Positions 1-8,779 of a DNA stretch of 64,000 nucleotides are shown in pieces (positions within the stretch are counted from its first letter, which is position 1; each line of letters starts with the position of its first letter). The translations under genes were made by a program, and so were the position numbers. The notes below the pieces were generated by a model, which was not told the origin of the DNA, did not search any database, and worked only from the letters and a program-made list of their open reading frames with translations. This DNA is from UBA1479 sp038109305 (GTDB lineage: Bacteria > Pseudomonadota > Alphaproteobacteria > Rhodospirillales > Casp-alpha2): NCBI GenBank assembly GCA_038109305.1, contig JAYNIR010000001.1, positions 1 to 64,000 of the forward strand. Reading direction: 5' to 3'.

Positions 1-55
1 CAATCGTCCCGATGTTGCAGTGCGGCTTCGTGCGTTCAAATTTCTCTTTCGCCAT
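1..55 (-). CDS. tuf: Elongation factor Tu, N-terminal fragment cut by window edge
   Basis: The first 18 codons read MAKEKFERTKPHCNIGTI, the near-invariant start of EF-Tu, the GTPase that delivers aminoacyl-tRNA to the ribosome. The rest lies beyond the left edge. tRNA-Gly and tRNA-Tyr lie just upstream on the same strand, the usual alphaproteobacterial tRNA-Tyr, tRNA-Gly, tuf order. The ATG at 55-53 is the only reasonable start. Identity rests on 18 residues, but these are highly diagnostic. Confidence 0.93.
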   Translation of the reverse strand, partial: MAKEKFERTKPHCNIGTI

Positions 56-184
56 GGTCGGTCTCGTCTACTTCCTAGTGTTTCTAGAGTTTTGTGTTCC
101 GGTTAATCATTGATCCGCACGGCAGTTTTCAACGCCTTGCGGGGTTCAGAACGGCCCGCCCTTTGGAGGGACACTCCAAAAATT

Positions 185-258
185 TGGAGCGGGTGAAGGG
201 AATCGAACCCTCGTCACCAGTTTGGAAGACTGGAGCTCTACCATTGAGCTACACCCGC
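185..258 (-). tRNA. tRNA-Gly (anticodon TCC)
   Basis: The reverse complement folds as a cloverleaf with acceptor stem GCGGGTG/CACCCGC, an anticodon loop carrying TCC, the T-loop motif GTTCGA and an encoded CCA at 187-185. Length is 74 nt with CCA. It sits between tRNA-Tyr and tuf on the same strand and is probably cotranscribed with them. Confidence 0.96.
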
Positions 259-404
259 CCGATGTCGCATCCACTCTTCAAGCCGGCCGGGCCGTGAATA
301 AAAAAATACGTCCTTTCCGCCGGGACCGCCGGCGCCGCCGGTCAGCCCTAATTTCCTTTGTTATTCAACCGCTTCGCCATCGAACACCGACCCCCGGAAC
401 GAGA

Positions 405-490
405 TGGTGGAGGGGGTAGGATTCGAACCTACGTAGGCGTACGCCAACGGGTTTACAGCCCGTCCCCTTTAGCCACTCGGGCACCCCTCC
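405..490 (-). tRNA. tRNA-Tyr (anticodon GTA)
   Basis: On the reverse strand an 86-nt class II tRNA is visible: acceptor stem GGAGGGG/CCCCTCC, anticodon loop with GTA, a long variable arm (GGCGTACGCC region) and encoded CCA. The long variable arm fits bacterial tRNA-Tyr. It is first of the tRNA-Tyr, tRNA-Gly, tuf run and divergent from the methyltransferase gene at 704. Confidence 0.96.
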
Positions 491-703
491 GGGCTCCCGT
501 CAAATCGGGTTGCCGTGGAACCACGGCGAAACGGCCCGGCCCTGGAGGATATCCAGCGACCGCGCGCTGCGAGGGAATACGAGGATTTGCAACCGGTTGT
601 CAACGCCTAAACACAGTAAAAACAGCCCCTAGCGCCCTCTCCTCCTTTCGGACGAGAGCGGCAATCGGTAGGCTTTAAATTTAAAAACATGATAAAGGGG
701 GAC

Positions 704-1549
704 ATGAGCAAGCGCAAGCACAACAAAATCAAGGGTTCCGGCGGGCAAAACCGCGCTGAATCCGCCCCCCGGCCCCATCAACCAGCCCGTCCATCAAACC
801 GTCAATCAGGCGGCGGCGGTGGCGGCGGCGCCTGGATCTTCGGCCGCCATGCGGCCCTAGCGGCGCTGCGAAACCCGGCCCGCGACGTCCGGCGCATTGC
901 AGCACTCGCAGGAATGGCCAAAGAATTGGCGGAAATCCAGGATTTTCCGACCTTCCGCCCGCGTGTCGAAGTGATGGAGCGGGACGCCATCGAGCGTCTT
1001 GTTCCCCGCGGCGCCGTACATCAGGGCATCGCCGTGCTGGCCGCCCCCCTCGCCGATCCGGGGGTCGAAGGCCTGTGCGCCGAGCTTGAGGCTTGGAAAT
1101 CCGCCATTGTCCTGATCCTCGATCAGGCGACGGACCCCCACAACGTCGGCGCGGTGCTGCGCTCCGCCGCCGCATTCGGCGCCGCCGCCGTCATCACCCA
1201 GGACCGCCACGCCCCGGAAGTGACCGGAACGCTGGCCAAGGCCGCCTCGGGCGCTCTTGAAAACGTACCGCTGGTCGCCGCGACCAATATCAGCCGCGCC
1301 ATGAAGCTGCTGAAGGATGCCGGATTCTGGTGCCTGGGCCTCGACGGCGACGCCAGAACAAAAATCGCCGACGCCGATGTTTCGGGAAAGGTCGCTCTGG
1401 TGCTGGGCGCGGAGGGTGCAGGATTGCGCCGCCTGGTTAAGGAAAATTGCGACACCTTGGTCCACATTCCCATCGCGGACGCCATGGAGAGCCTCAATTT
1501 GTCGACAGCCGCGGGCATTTCATTGTATGAGGTCGCGAGGCGGCGGTAA
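704..1549 (+). CDS. rlmB: SpoU/TrmH-family 23S rRNA 2'-O-ribose methyltransferase (RlmB-like)
   Basis: Predicted SAM-dependent SPOUT enzyme that 2'-O-methylates a guanosine in the peptidyl-transferase region of 23S rRNA. The N-terminus is basic and glycine-rich with low complexity, followed by an RNA-binding substrate domain beginning WIFGRHAALAAL. The C-terminal SpoU domain has all three motifs: LDQATDPHNVGAVLRSA, LVLGAEGAGL and ESLNLSTAAGISLYE, which form the trefoil-knot SAM site. I chose ATG 704 because AAAGGGGG lies at the right distance; ATG 689 has no such site. The encoded protein is 281 residues. The gene is divergent from tRNA-Tyr, the usual alphaproteobacterial arrangement. The exact target nucleotide (G2251 by RlmB analogy) is inferred from family. 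Confidence 0.88.
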   Translation: MSKRKHNKIKGSGGQNRAESAPRPHQPARPSNRQSGGGGGGGAWIFGRHAALAALRNPARDVRRIAALAGMAKELAEIQDFPTFRPRVEVMERDAIERLVPRGAVHQGIAVLAAPLADPGVEGLCAELEAWKSAIVLILDQATDPHNVGAVLRSAAAFGAAAVITQDRHAPEVTGTLAKAASGALENVPLVAATNISRAMKLLKDAGFWCLGLDGDARTKIADADVSGKVALVLGAEGAGLRRLVKENCDTLVHIPIADAMESLNLSTAAGISLYEVARRR

Positions 1550-1570
1550 TCGGGGCGACGGAGCGGCGGC

Positions 1571-2005
1571 GAGGACCTGCGGTGTTCCTGGAAATCCTTC
1601 GAAATCCGCGAATTACCGCCGAAGCTGCTGCCGACGACCATGGCCGCCGATATCTTCGATAACTTAGTCGACAACCGGTTCCGCTGCTGGGGCAGCGGCA
1701 TGACCCGGATTCACGGCCGCGACATGACCGGAAAAAGCTCCTATTCGCTAGCGCCCGCAGCCTTCGGCGAAACCCTGCGCGAACACCATCAAATTGTCAG
1801 CCAGACCAAGGCGGCGGCCGCGGATGTCCTGTCGTTCGGCCGCCCGAGCGGGCTCGGCCATACCCCCTGGGTGGTGCGGCTGCCGCTGTCCAATACCGGC
1901 GAGCCGGTCGACCAGGTCGTCGTCATCGCCTGGTATTCGGACGAAGCCTTGACGTGGTCAGCCGCGACGGCGGCCAGGTTCTGCTGCAAAGTTGATATCG
2001 CCTGA
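1571..2005 (+). pseudogene. Remnant of a small PAS-domain (PAS_5-like) sensory protein
   Basis: Downstream of rlmB and in the same reading frame after its stop, the translation resembles single-domain PAS proteins common in Rhodospirillales. Recognisable parts are FEIRELPPKLLPTTMAADIF, then FRCWGSGMTRIHGRDMTGKS (the fold's 'G(T/S)..... GRD.TGK' turn) and VVRLPLSNTGEPVDQVVV. The expected N-terminus has no start codon in frame before about 1640 (ATG), which lies inside the conserved fold, so the gene looks 5'-truncated. The C-terminal 25 residues do not look family-like. Function would have been ligand or redox sensing; none is expected now. A short functional gene starting at 1640 cannot be excluded. 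Confidence 0.5.
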
Positions 2006-2271
2006 CGGCGGGCCGTGTTCGGCCATCGCCTTATCGGCGCAATCCTGTTGGAGGACCCGGCCTGTCGGCGCATACGTGCGCGTAAGGCCGCCAGCTTAGA
2101 TAAGTTGGTAGAGCATCAAATAAAGCTATAAAATTACCTATTAAGATTTGAGACTTAAGACCCTGTAAAATCGTTTTGCAAAATTTTTGCAAAGTCTGCC
2201 TTAAAGCCTCCTATCGAAGCCCCAAAGACTGGTCATAATTTAAGGGGGGCTGTAAAAGACATTTTAAAAGT

Positions 2272-2347
2272 GCCGGGTTAGCTCCAACGGTAGAGCAGCG
2301 GTTTTGTAAACCGACGGTTGGGGGTTCAAATCCCTCACCCGGCACCA
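2272..2347 (+). tRNA. tRNA-Thr (anticodon TGT)
   Basis: A complete 76-nt cloverleaf is present: acceptor GCCGGGT/ACCCGGC, D-arm GCTC/GAGC, anticodon loop TTTGTAA giving TGT, T-loop TTCAAAT and encoded CCA at 2345-2347. The first anticodon-stem pair is a G-A mismatch, which is tolerated in some tRNAs. The gene lies in an AT-rich stretch and is followed by atypical DNA, a common setting for integrated elements. Confidence 0.95.
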
Positions 2348-2503
2348 ATTCCACTAACCCTGCTCTTCACCCATCACTGTTGGGTCAACGGCCAAATTAA
2401 ACAATTCAGGCACCAAGTGCTTGTGATCCAGTTGGATACTACCCGGCCTCCGTCTGATAGTAGAGACTATCTCACCTTGCTCGTCGGGGTCGATACACTT
2501 GCT

Positions 2504-2827
2504 TTATGGAACACAGGGGTTAGCCCACGTGGGTGCAAAATCTTGCACTTCCATATTGGCATTGTTCGCATACTCGCGGAGAGGCGTTCCTTCGGGCTCT
2601 GTGGACAAGAGAATTTGCATTCCCTTTAAAACGAAAAACCGTAGTTTCGATGCCAATTCTCTGACCGTAGTTATAAGAGGAAACTCCTCAACCTCTGCAT
2701 CGAGCGCCAACAAACGATTTTCATCCAGCCAATGAACCGTGAAGCCTTTATCCATCAATTCAGGCGAAGACGCCTTGTGGGCAATCTTGTTTCTCAATGT
2801 TTCCACGGTTCCGTCAGAAATAAACAC
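2504..2827 (-). CDS. Hypothetical protein in AT-rich segment next to tRNA-Thr
   Basis: An open frame of 107 residues from a GTG at 2827, beginning VFISDGTVETLRNK and ending FAPTWANPCVP. No domain is recognised. The same frame remains open upstream to about 3025 and still reads like protein (RLEGALAAAAGDDPRVAEL), but holds no ATG, GTG or TTG, so the true N-terminus may be lost. Codon use is far more AT-rich than in neighbouring genes, which suggests foreign origin. The position beside a tRNA 3' end fits an integrated fragment. Whether it is expressed is unknown. Confidence 0.4.
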   Translation of the reverse strand: MFISDGTVETLRNKIAHKASSPELMDKGFTVHWLDENRLLALDAEVEEFPLITTVRELASKLRFFVLKGMQILLSTEPEGTPLREYANNANMEVQDFAPTWANPCVP

Positions 2828-3077
2828 CCCGACAAAATCGTCTTTGACTATCTGCAGGGCGTCAATGAGTTCAGCAACCCTGGGGTCGTCGCCAGCAGCC
2901 GCTGCGAGCGCCCCTTCCAGTCTAAAAAAACTGCTGTTACCTGCAAGATTAATTCTCCAAACACCACACCCGGAGATCGTTAGACGATGGCGTGCGCTCC
3001 GAAGCCCTGGCGAAGGAAGGCTCTAGGATTTTTCACCGCTCCGCCGGGCCTTCGCCCCCTGCTCTCCTGTGACCCGC

Positions 3078-3254
3078 TCAGGGCTGCTCCCACCCCACCG
3101 AAATCTGCAGATCGCATCCGCGCCGCCGGCATTGGGTGCAGCGGAGCCGCCGCTTGATCGCCTCCAGGTCCGCGCGCTCGCCGTACCACTTGACCACCCG
3201 CCCGACATTCAGCGCCGCCCGGTGGCGGCAGGCTGGGCAGTGGGCGCGGACGCC
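3078..3254 (-). pseudogene. Fragment of a small zinc-ribbon protein
   Basis: Reading from 3254 the frame gives 58 residues with two CxxC knuckles: HCPACRHRAALNVG near the start and LRCTQCRRRGCDLQISVGW near the end, separated by about 31 residues. This is the pattern of short zinc-ribbon proteins frequent in alphaproteobacteria. The codon immediately before the fragment, at 3255-3257, is an in-frame TAG and no start codon lies in a sensible place, so the N-terminus is missing. A TGA ends it at 3078. No function is assigned. Confidence 0.5.
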
Positions 3255-3267
3255 CTATCCTCTGCGG

Positions 3268-3850
3268 ACCACATGAAACAGGCGGGGCGGCGTCGGAACG
3301 GGAGGAGGGCAAACATACGGAAATTCAATGGCGGCTTCTGAGCCTGGGCAGCGAACTGGGCCTGAACGTCCGCGCGGAGCGCAATGACGCGGGCCGGTCT
3401 TTCGCCGGGCAGCCGTTCAATTCCGTCGACGGCTGGATTGATTACATGCCGCCGCAGTTCAATCACCCGACCCAGGACGCCATCCAGCTGATCGACGTTT
3501 TATGGCTGACCGGGCGGACCGCCGTCGCCGCGTTCGTGATTGAAAACACCACGTCCGTCTATTCCGAGCTGATTCGGCTTTCGGACCTGACGGTGGCGCA
3601 ACCCAACCTGCGCATCCCGTTTTACATCGTGGCGCCCGAGTTCCGGCGGCTCAAGGTACTGACTGAACTTCACCGTCCGACCTTTTCCGAAACCGCGACC
3701 CGGCTGATCGAGGCCTGCCGGTTCATCTCGCTCGAAGAACTGGGCGAGAACATGGAACGGGCGGACCCGTTCCTCCCTTATCTGCGGTTCGATTTCGTCG
3801 GCTCCTTCGCCGAGCCCTGCACCAACCGGCTGCCAGCCGAACTCGCCTGA
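3268..3850 (+). pseudogene. C-terminal remnant of a PDDEXK-like nuclease/restriction-type protein
   Basis: One frame is open from about 3250 to the stop at 3850 and reads as a coherent domain: HTEIQWRLLSLGSELGLNV, then a helix with WIDYMPPQFN, LIDVLWL, AAFVIENTTSVYSELIRLSDL, PFYIVAPEFRR and RPTFSE. The E-x-T strand followed by YS.L.R..DL and IVAP.. is the core of a PDDEXK-like domain that I know from restriction-type proteins with an N-terminal DNA-binding part. No N-terminal part is present and the only early ATG in frame (3446) is mid-domain, so it is probably a 5'-truncated relic. It abuts the zinc-ribbon fragment and the argS promoter region. Confidence 0.5.
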
Positions 3851-3963
3851 CGCTGCCCCGGCCCAGTTCCCTGCCCAAGCATTGACCCCAGGGGCCAATT
3901 CTGGGACAAACCGTCCGCCGACGGGCTGTCTGCCGACGCCCGCGCCATCGACGGACCCGCACC

Positions 3964-5691
3964 ATGAACCTGTTCCAGCATTTCTCGGAAGAAGTGACCC
4001 ACCAGATCGCCGCCATGGCCAACGCGGGCGACCTGCCGGGCGGGCTCGACACCTCCCGGATATCCGTCGAGCCGCCGCGCGAGGCCGCGCACGGCGACAT
4101 CACCACCAACGCCGCCATGGTGCTGGCCAAACCGGCCGGGATGAAGCCCCGCGACATCGCCGAAAAACTCGCGGCGCGGCTGAAAACGCTCGACGACGTG
4201 ACCGACGCCGAGGTCGCTGGACCCGGCTTCATCAACCTGCGGCTATCCAATCAATTCTGGCGGGCGCGGCTCATGGATGTGCTAAAGGCCGGCACGGCCT
4301 ACGGCGACAGCCGCCTGGGCCGCGATCAAAGGGTCAACGTCGAATATGTATCCGCCAACCCGACCGGGCCGCTACACGTGGCGCATGCGCGGGGTGCGGT
4401 GGTCGGCGATGCGCTGGCGCGGCTGATGAAAAAGGCGGGCTTTGCCGTCACCACGGAATATTACATCAACGACGCGGGCGCCCAGGTCGACATCCTGGCG
4501 CGGTCGGCGCACCTGCGTTACCGCGAAGCACTCGGCGAAACCATCGAAATTTCCGACGCCATGTATCCGGGCGAATACCTAATCTCGGTCGGCCAAGGCA
4601 TCGCCGAACGTGACGGCGACAAATGGCGGGACGCGCCTGAGGACCAATGGCTCGAAACGTTCCGGGACGAAGCCGTCGCCCGCATGATGGACCAGATCCG
4701 GGATGACCTGGCGGCGCTCGGCATCGAACAGGATGTGTTCACGTCGGAAAAATCGCTGGTCGAAGCGGGCGCCGTCAAAGACGTGTTCAAAACTCTTTCG
4801 GACCGCGACCTGATCTATACCGGCGTGCTCGAGCCGCCGAAGGGCAAGCCGCCGCCCGACGATTGGGAGCCGCGGCCGCAGTCGCTGTTCCGCGCGACGC
4901 AGTTCGGCGACGACGTGGACCGGCCGTTGAAAAAATCTGACGGCAGTTGGACCTACTTCGCCAATGACATCGCTAACCATCTGGACAAATACCGTCGCGG
5001 CTTTACGCATATGATCGACATCTTCGGCGCCGATCACGGCGGCTATGTTAAACGCATGAAGGCCGTCGTCACCGCCGTGTCCGAGGGTAACGCGGAATTG
5101 GACGTGAAGCTCTGCCAACTGGTCCACCTGATGAAGGAAGGCCAGCCCATGCGCATGTCCAAACGCGCCGGCAATTTCGTTACGCTCCGGGATCTGATCG
5201 ACGAGGTCGGGCGCGATGTCGTCCGCTTCATCATGCTGACCCGCAAGAACGACACGCAGATGGAATTTGACCTGTCCAAGGCGGTCGAACAGTCTCGTGA
5301 AAACCCGGTGTTCTATGTGCAGTACGCCCACGCCCGGTGCCGCTCCGTCCTACGCCAGGCGGGAGACCCGGACGGCAAGACCGCCGATCTGTCTCTGTTG
5401 GGCGATCCGGCGGAGGTCGACCTGATCAAGACCATGGCGCAGTGGCCCCGCATGGTCGAGGGTGCGGCCGACGCGCACGAACCGCACCGCGTCGCCAATT
5501 ACCTGCACGATCTGGCGTCTGCCTTTCACGGGCTGTGGAACCGTGGCAACGACGACGCCAGTCTGCGGTTTATCCTGGAAGACAAGCCGGAACTAACCCG
5601 CGCCCGGCTGGCGCTGGTCGAGGCGACGGCGACGGTTATCGCGTCGGGGCTTGATGTCCTGGGCGTGACGCCGGTGGAGGAATTGCGCTAA
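3964..5691 (+). CDS. argS: Arginine-tRNA ligase
   Basis: Class I aminoacyl-tRNA synthetase of 575 residues that charges tRNA-Arg in the cytoplasm. The N-terminal Add-1 domain is followed by the catalytic fold with the HIGH-like HVAH at residues 138-141 within SANPTGPLHVAHARG, the EYYINDAG motif, and RMSKRAGNFVTL as the KMSKS-type loop. The C-terminal DALR anticodon-binding helices follow after the ENPVFYVQYAHAR segment. Length is normal and the frame is intact. In many relatives a dgt gene precedes argS; here the upstream space holds only gene remnants. The DksA-like gene starts 9 nt downstream. Confidence 0.97.
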   Translation: MNLFQHFSEEVTHQIAAMANAGDLPGGLDTSRISVEPPREAAHGDITTNAAMVLAKPAGMKPRDIAEKLAARLKTLDDVTDAEVAGPGFINLRLSNQFWRARLMDVLKAGTAYGDSRLGRDQRVNVEYVSANPTGPLHVAHARGAVVGDALARLMKKAGFAVTTEYYINDAGAQVDILARSAHLRYREALGETIEISDAMYPGEYLISVGQGIAERDGDKWRDAPEDQWLETFRDEAVARMMDQIRDDLAALGIEQDVFTSEKSLVEAGAVKDVFKTLSDRDLIYTGVLEPPKGKPPPDDWEPRPQSLFRATQFGDDVDRPLKKSDGSWTYFANDIANHLDKYRRGFTHMIDIFGADHGGYVKRMKAVVTAVSEGNAELDVKLCQLVHLMKEGQPMRMSKRAGNFVTLRDLIDEVGRDVVRFIMLTRKNDTQMEFDLSKAVEQSRENPVFYVQYAHARCRSVLRQAGDPDGKTADLSLLGDPAEVDLIKTMAQWPRMVEGAADAHEPHRVANYLHDLASAFHGLWNRGNDDASLRFILEDKPELTRARLALVEATATVIASGLDVLGVTPVEELR

Positions 5692-5700
5692 CATCCCCGG

Positions 5701-6045
5701 ATGGCCGCGCCATTCACCAAGAAGCAGCTGGCCACCTATCGCCAGCGGCTTGAGGACCTCATCGCCCGATTGGATGAGCTCGATTCCATGACCCGGGAAT
5801 CGCGAAAACCCGTGGAACTAGACCAAACCACCCAGGGCCGCCTGTCGCGCATGGACGCGTTGCAGGTTCAGGCCATGCAGGAAGCCACCGCCGACCGCCG
5901 CCGCATCGAACGCGCCAGGGCCGAGGCCGCGCTGTTCCGCATGGACGACGGCGACTATGGCTATTGCGTTTCCTGCGGCGACGACATCCCCAAGGCGCGG
6001 CTGGATCACGACCCGACAACGCCCACGTGTGTGGATTGCGCCTAA
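5701..6045 (+). CDS. DksA/TraR-family zinc-finger protein
   Basis: A 114-residue protein with an N-terminal antiparallel coiled-coil type helix pair (residues about 5-75) and a C-terminal C4 zinc finger: CVSCGDDIPKARLD, then TPTCVDCA. This is the DksA/TraR architecture, in which the coiled coil enters the RNA polymerase secondary channel. It is shorter than full DksA (about 150 residues) and the coil tip lacks an obvious D-x-x-D-A, so it is better called DksA-like. It begins 9 nt after the argS stop and is probably cotranscribed with it. Confidence 0.85.
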   Translation: MAAPFTKKQLATYRQRLEDLIARLDELDSMTRESRKPVELDQTTQGRLSRMDALQVQAMQEATADRRRIERARAEAALFRMDDGDYGYCVSCGDDIPKARLDHDPTTPTCVDCA

Positions 6046-6052
6046 TCGGTTG

Positions 6053-7420
6053 TCAGCCGAACGGCCGCCGGGCCAGCCAGTGGAACCGTCCGGCCAATAA
6101 AATCAGCGATACGATGCTGGCTATGAAGATTGCCCAGACCAGGCCTTCGACACCCCAGTCCTTGGCGAATGACAGGTACCAACCCAGGGGGATCATCACG
6201 CACACATAACTGACCGTCTGGAACGACATGGGCACCCACACGTCGCGCCGCCCGCGCAGCGCCTGCCCCATGACGGCCTGTCCGCCGTCGAGCACCAGGA
6301 CGTAGGCGACGATGGCGATCAACGTCGCCGCCAGCGCGACCAAGGGCGGGTCGGTGGTGAACAGGCTGACGATCAGATCGACCTGATGATAAATGAACAG
6401 CGCGCAACAGCTGGTCAGCACCGTGTTGACGCCGAGCCCCGTCCATCCGGCCAACGCCATGTCGGGCCCGTCACGGCGGCCATAGGCGATGCCGACGCGG
6501 ACCGTCGTCGCCGCGCCGACGCCGATTGCCCCCATGAAGAAAAACGCCAGCGTGCTGAACGCCATGCCGAAGGCCGCCGCCGACAGTTCGCCAAGCCAGC
6601 CCGCGAAAACCACCATGGCGGTGAACGATGTGGTTTCCGCGCCGACGCCCAAACCGGTGGCATAGCCGATGCGCCGTTGCCGCTTGGCCCCCGCCGGATC
6701 GTCGGGCAACGGCCCGCGAATGCCTAAGGCGTCCCGGTCGCTGAGCCGCCACACATAGATGATGATCGACGTCGCCAGAATGTAACGCACCGCCGTCGTC
6801 GCCCAGGCGGCGCCCGCCGCCCCCATCGGCGGCACCGGGCCCCATCCGTAAACAAGCACCCAGTTGAAGCCGACATTCAGAACGTTGGCCATCAGCATTA
6901 GCATCATGCCTGGCAGCGGCCGGCGGATACTTTCCAGGAAAAAGTTGGTGGTGATGTAAAGCAGCACCGCCGGTACGCCGAGGCCCAGGATATGCGAAAC
7001 ACCCCCGGCCCCCGCCGCGAGCCCATCGCCCTGCCCCAACAGCCGCATCAGCCCCGGCCCGTTGTAGGTGACGGCAACGCCGATCAAGCCGAGCCCCACG
7101 GCATAGCGGAGCGAGCGCCGCCACACCCGGCCGCATTCACCTAAGTCCCCCGCGCCGAAGGCGTTAGATGACAGCACCAACGTGCCCATCAACAGGCCTA
7201 GCCCGGTGACTAAAAGGTTCGTGACGATGGAATTGCCCAGGTTCAGATAGGCCAGTTCCGTCGTGCCGGCGTGCCCTACCATCATCGCGTCTACGATGAC
7301 GATCAACAGCACCGCCAGGCGCGAAACGATGATCGGACCGGCCAGCACGGCAAGTTCGCTCAGATGGCGTTTCAGGCGGCTTAGGAACCAATCCCGGCCG
7401 TGTTGGGCGTCGTCCGTCAT
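6053..7420 (-). CDS. MATE-family multidrug efflux transporter
   Basis: A 455-residue integral membrane protein with about 12 hydrophobic helices in two similar halves, starting after a short cytoplasmic tail with LAVLAGPIIVSRLAVLLIVI and DAMMVGHAGTTELA. This opening is typical of the DinF/NorM-like MATE family, Na+ or H+ antiporters that export cationic drugs or metabolites. AAGGGGG precedes the ATG at 7420. It converges on the DksA-like gene with only 7 nt between stops. Substrate cannot be read from sequence. Confidence 0.9.
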   Translation of the reverse strand: MTDDAQHGRDWFLSRLKRHLSELAVLAGPIIVSRLAVLLIVIVDAMMVGHAGTTELAYLNLGNSIVTNLLVTGLGLLMGTLVLSSNAFGAGDLGECGRVWRRSLRYAVGLGLIGVAVTYNGPGLMRLLGQGDGLAAGAGGVSHILGLGVPAVLLYITTNFFLESIRRPLPGMMLMLMANVLNVGFNWVLVYGWGPVPPMGAAGAAWATTAVRYILATSIIIYVWRLSDRDALGIRGPLPDDPAGAKRQRRIGYATGLGVGAETTSFTAMVVFAGWLGELSAAAFGMAFSTLAFFFMGAIGVGAATTVRVGIAYGRRDGPDMALAGWTGLGVNTVLTSCCALFIYHQVDLIVSLFTTDPPLVALAATLIAIVAYVLVLDGGQAVMGQALRGRRDVWVPMSFQTVSYVCVMIPLGWYLSFAKDWGVEGLVWAIFIASIVSLILLAGRFHWLARRPFG

Positions 7421-7570
7421 GCCCCCTTGTACCCGCCCGCCCGCCGGGCGTAGAGCAAATTCCGCCCGACCCGCCGCACCCGTGCGCGGCGCCTATGCCG
7501 TCTCCGCATGACTGCTGGTCCCATTGCGCCATTGACCGGCGGCGCGGCGGCCCCTATTCCGGTTGCCGAC

Positions 7571-8470
7571 ATGACAAACACCCCGCCCGACGTAACCCGG
7601 CCTGAGGCCCATCTCAGCATCCGCACAGGCGTTTTGTGGATGGTCATCGCCATGTTCTGTTTCGTCACCATGGACGCCATGGCCAAGGAATTGGTGAAAA
7701 CCCATTCCGTCGTGCAGGTCGTGTGGGGACGGTATTTCTTTCAGGTGGTGATCCTGGCCGGTGTGCTGGCGCCCCGGCTCCGGAAATTCATGATGACGGA
7801 CCGGCTGGGGTTGCAACTGGTCCGCTCGATCCTGCTGCTCGCGACGACGGCGCTCTATTTTTCCGGGTTGCAGTTCGTACCGCTGGCCGAAGCCAGCGCC
7901 ATCATGATGCTGTCGCCCTTGGTGGTGACAGCGCTGAGCGCGCCGATCCTGAAAGAACATGTCGGCGTCCGCCGCTGGTCCGGCGTGCTGATCGGGTTCT
8001 GCGGCGGGTTGATCATCATCCGGCCGGGCGGCGACGCGTTGCAGTTGGCGGCGCTGTTGCCGCTTGGAGCGGCGATGATCTATGGCTTTTACCAGATTTC
8101 CACCCGGTTCCTGAGCCAGTCAGAATCCGTGCTGACGACGCTTTGCTATTCGGCGCTGGTCGGGGGCATTTTGATGAGCGTCTGGGTGCCGTTCCACTGG
8201 TCGCCCTTGGCGCCGTATGAATGGGGCATGTTGGTCGGCGCCGGGCTTGCCGGGTGCATCGGCCATTTTGCGCTGATTAAATCGTTCACCGCGGCGCCGG
8301 CCGCCGCGGTTGCGCCCTTTACCTATACCAACGTGATTTGGGCCGCGAGTTACGGCATCCTGGTTTTCGGTGAATGGCCGGACCATTGGACACTGATCGG
8401 CGCCGCGGTGATCGCGGGCTCGGGGCTGTACATTTACCGCCGGGAACAGCGGGTGAAGGCAAAAGCCTGA
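7571..8470 (+). CDS. EamA/DMT-superfamily permease
   Basis: About 299 residues with ten predicted membrane helices in two EamA repeats, the drug/metabolite transporter layout. The first repeat starts at TGVLWMVIAMFCFVTMDAMA and the second at LAALLPLGAAMIYGFY. The family exports amino acids, nucleobases or other small metabolites across the inner membrane. ATG 7571 is preferred because the 21 residues from an earlier ATG at 7508 are low-complexity and unlike the family N-terminus; neither has a clear ribosome site. It is divergent from the MATE gene. Confidence 0.85.
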   Translation: MTNTPPDVTRPEAHLSIRTGVLWMVIAMFCFVTMDAMAKELVKTHSVVQVVWGRYFFQVVILAGVLAPRLRKFMMTDRLGLQLVRSILLLATTALYFSGLQFVPLAEASAIMMLSPLVVTALSAPILKEHVGVRRWSGVLIGFCGGLIIIRPGGDALQLAALLPLGAAMIYGFYQISTRFLSQSESVLTTLCYSALVGGILMSVWVPFHWSPLAPYEWGMLVGAGLAGCIGHFALIKSFTAAPAAAVAPFTYTNVIWAASYGILVFGEWPDHWTLIGAAVIAGSGLYIYRREQRVKAKA

Positions 8471-8477
8471 CGCGCCG

Positions 8478-8690
8478 CTACTTGGTCTGAAACTCCCAAA
8501 CGCCGTTCCACCCGGCGCCCGGCGGCTCATCCCGGAAATGAGAAATGCGTTCCAGAAACGTCGCCGGCACCGGGACCTTGCCGTGTTGGGGCTGATGGCG
8601 CTGGCCGGGACCTTGGCCGGGGCCGTCCCGGCGTGCCGGGCCTGCCGCCAAGCGTTGGCCGACGGATTGATCGTCCGCACCTGAAGACAC
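8478..8690 (-). CDS. Possible short ORF or gene 3' fragment, unassigned
   Basis: A 70-residue frame ending in a plausible protein C-terminus (VPVPATFLERISHFRDEPP, then GAGWNGVWEFQTK). Third codon positions are G/C in this last third, as in local genes, whereas the first half is proline/glycine-rich and unconvincing. On the opposite strand 8538-8687 encodes a 49-residue signal-peptide-like peptide, so the region is ambiguous. It may be the tail of a lost gene. No family is recognised. Confidence 0.25.
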   Translation of the reverse strand: MSSGADDQSVGQRLAAGPARRDGPGQGPGQRHQPQHGKVPVPATFLERISHFRDEPPGAGWNGVWEFQTK

Positions 8691-8779
8691 AACCCTTACC
8701 CGGTCCGCGCGCGGACGGCCTGTTCCGCCCGCCCGGGTTCCGGTAGTCTGTCGCCCTTCGAACGGGGGGGCACCGCCAC

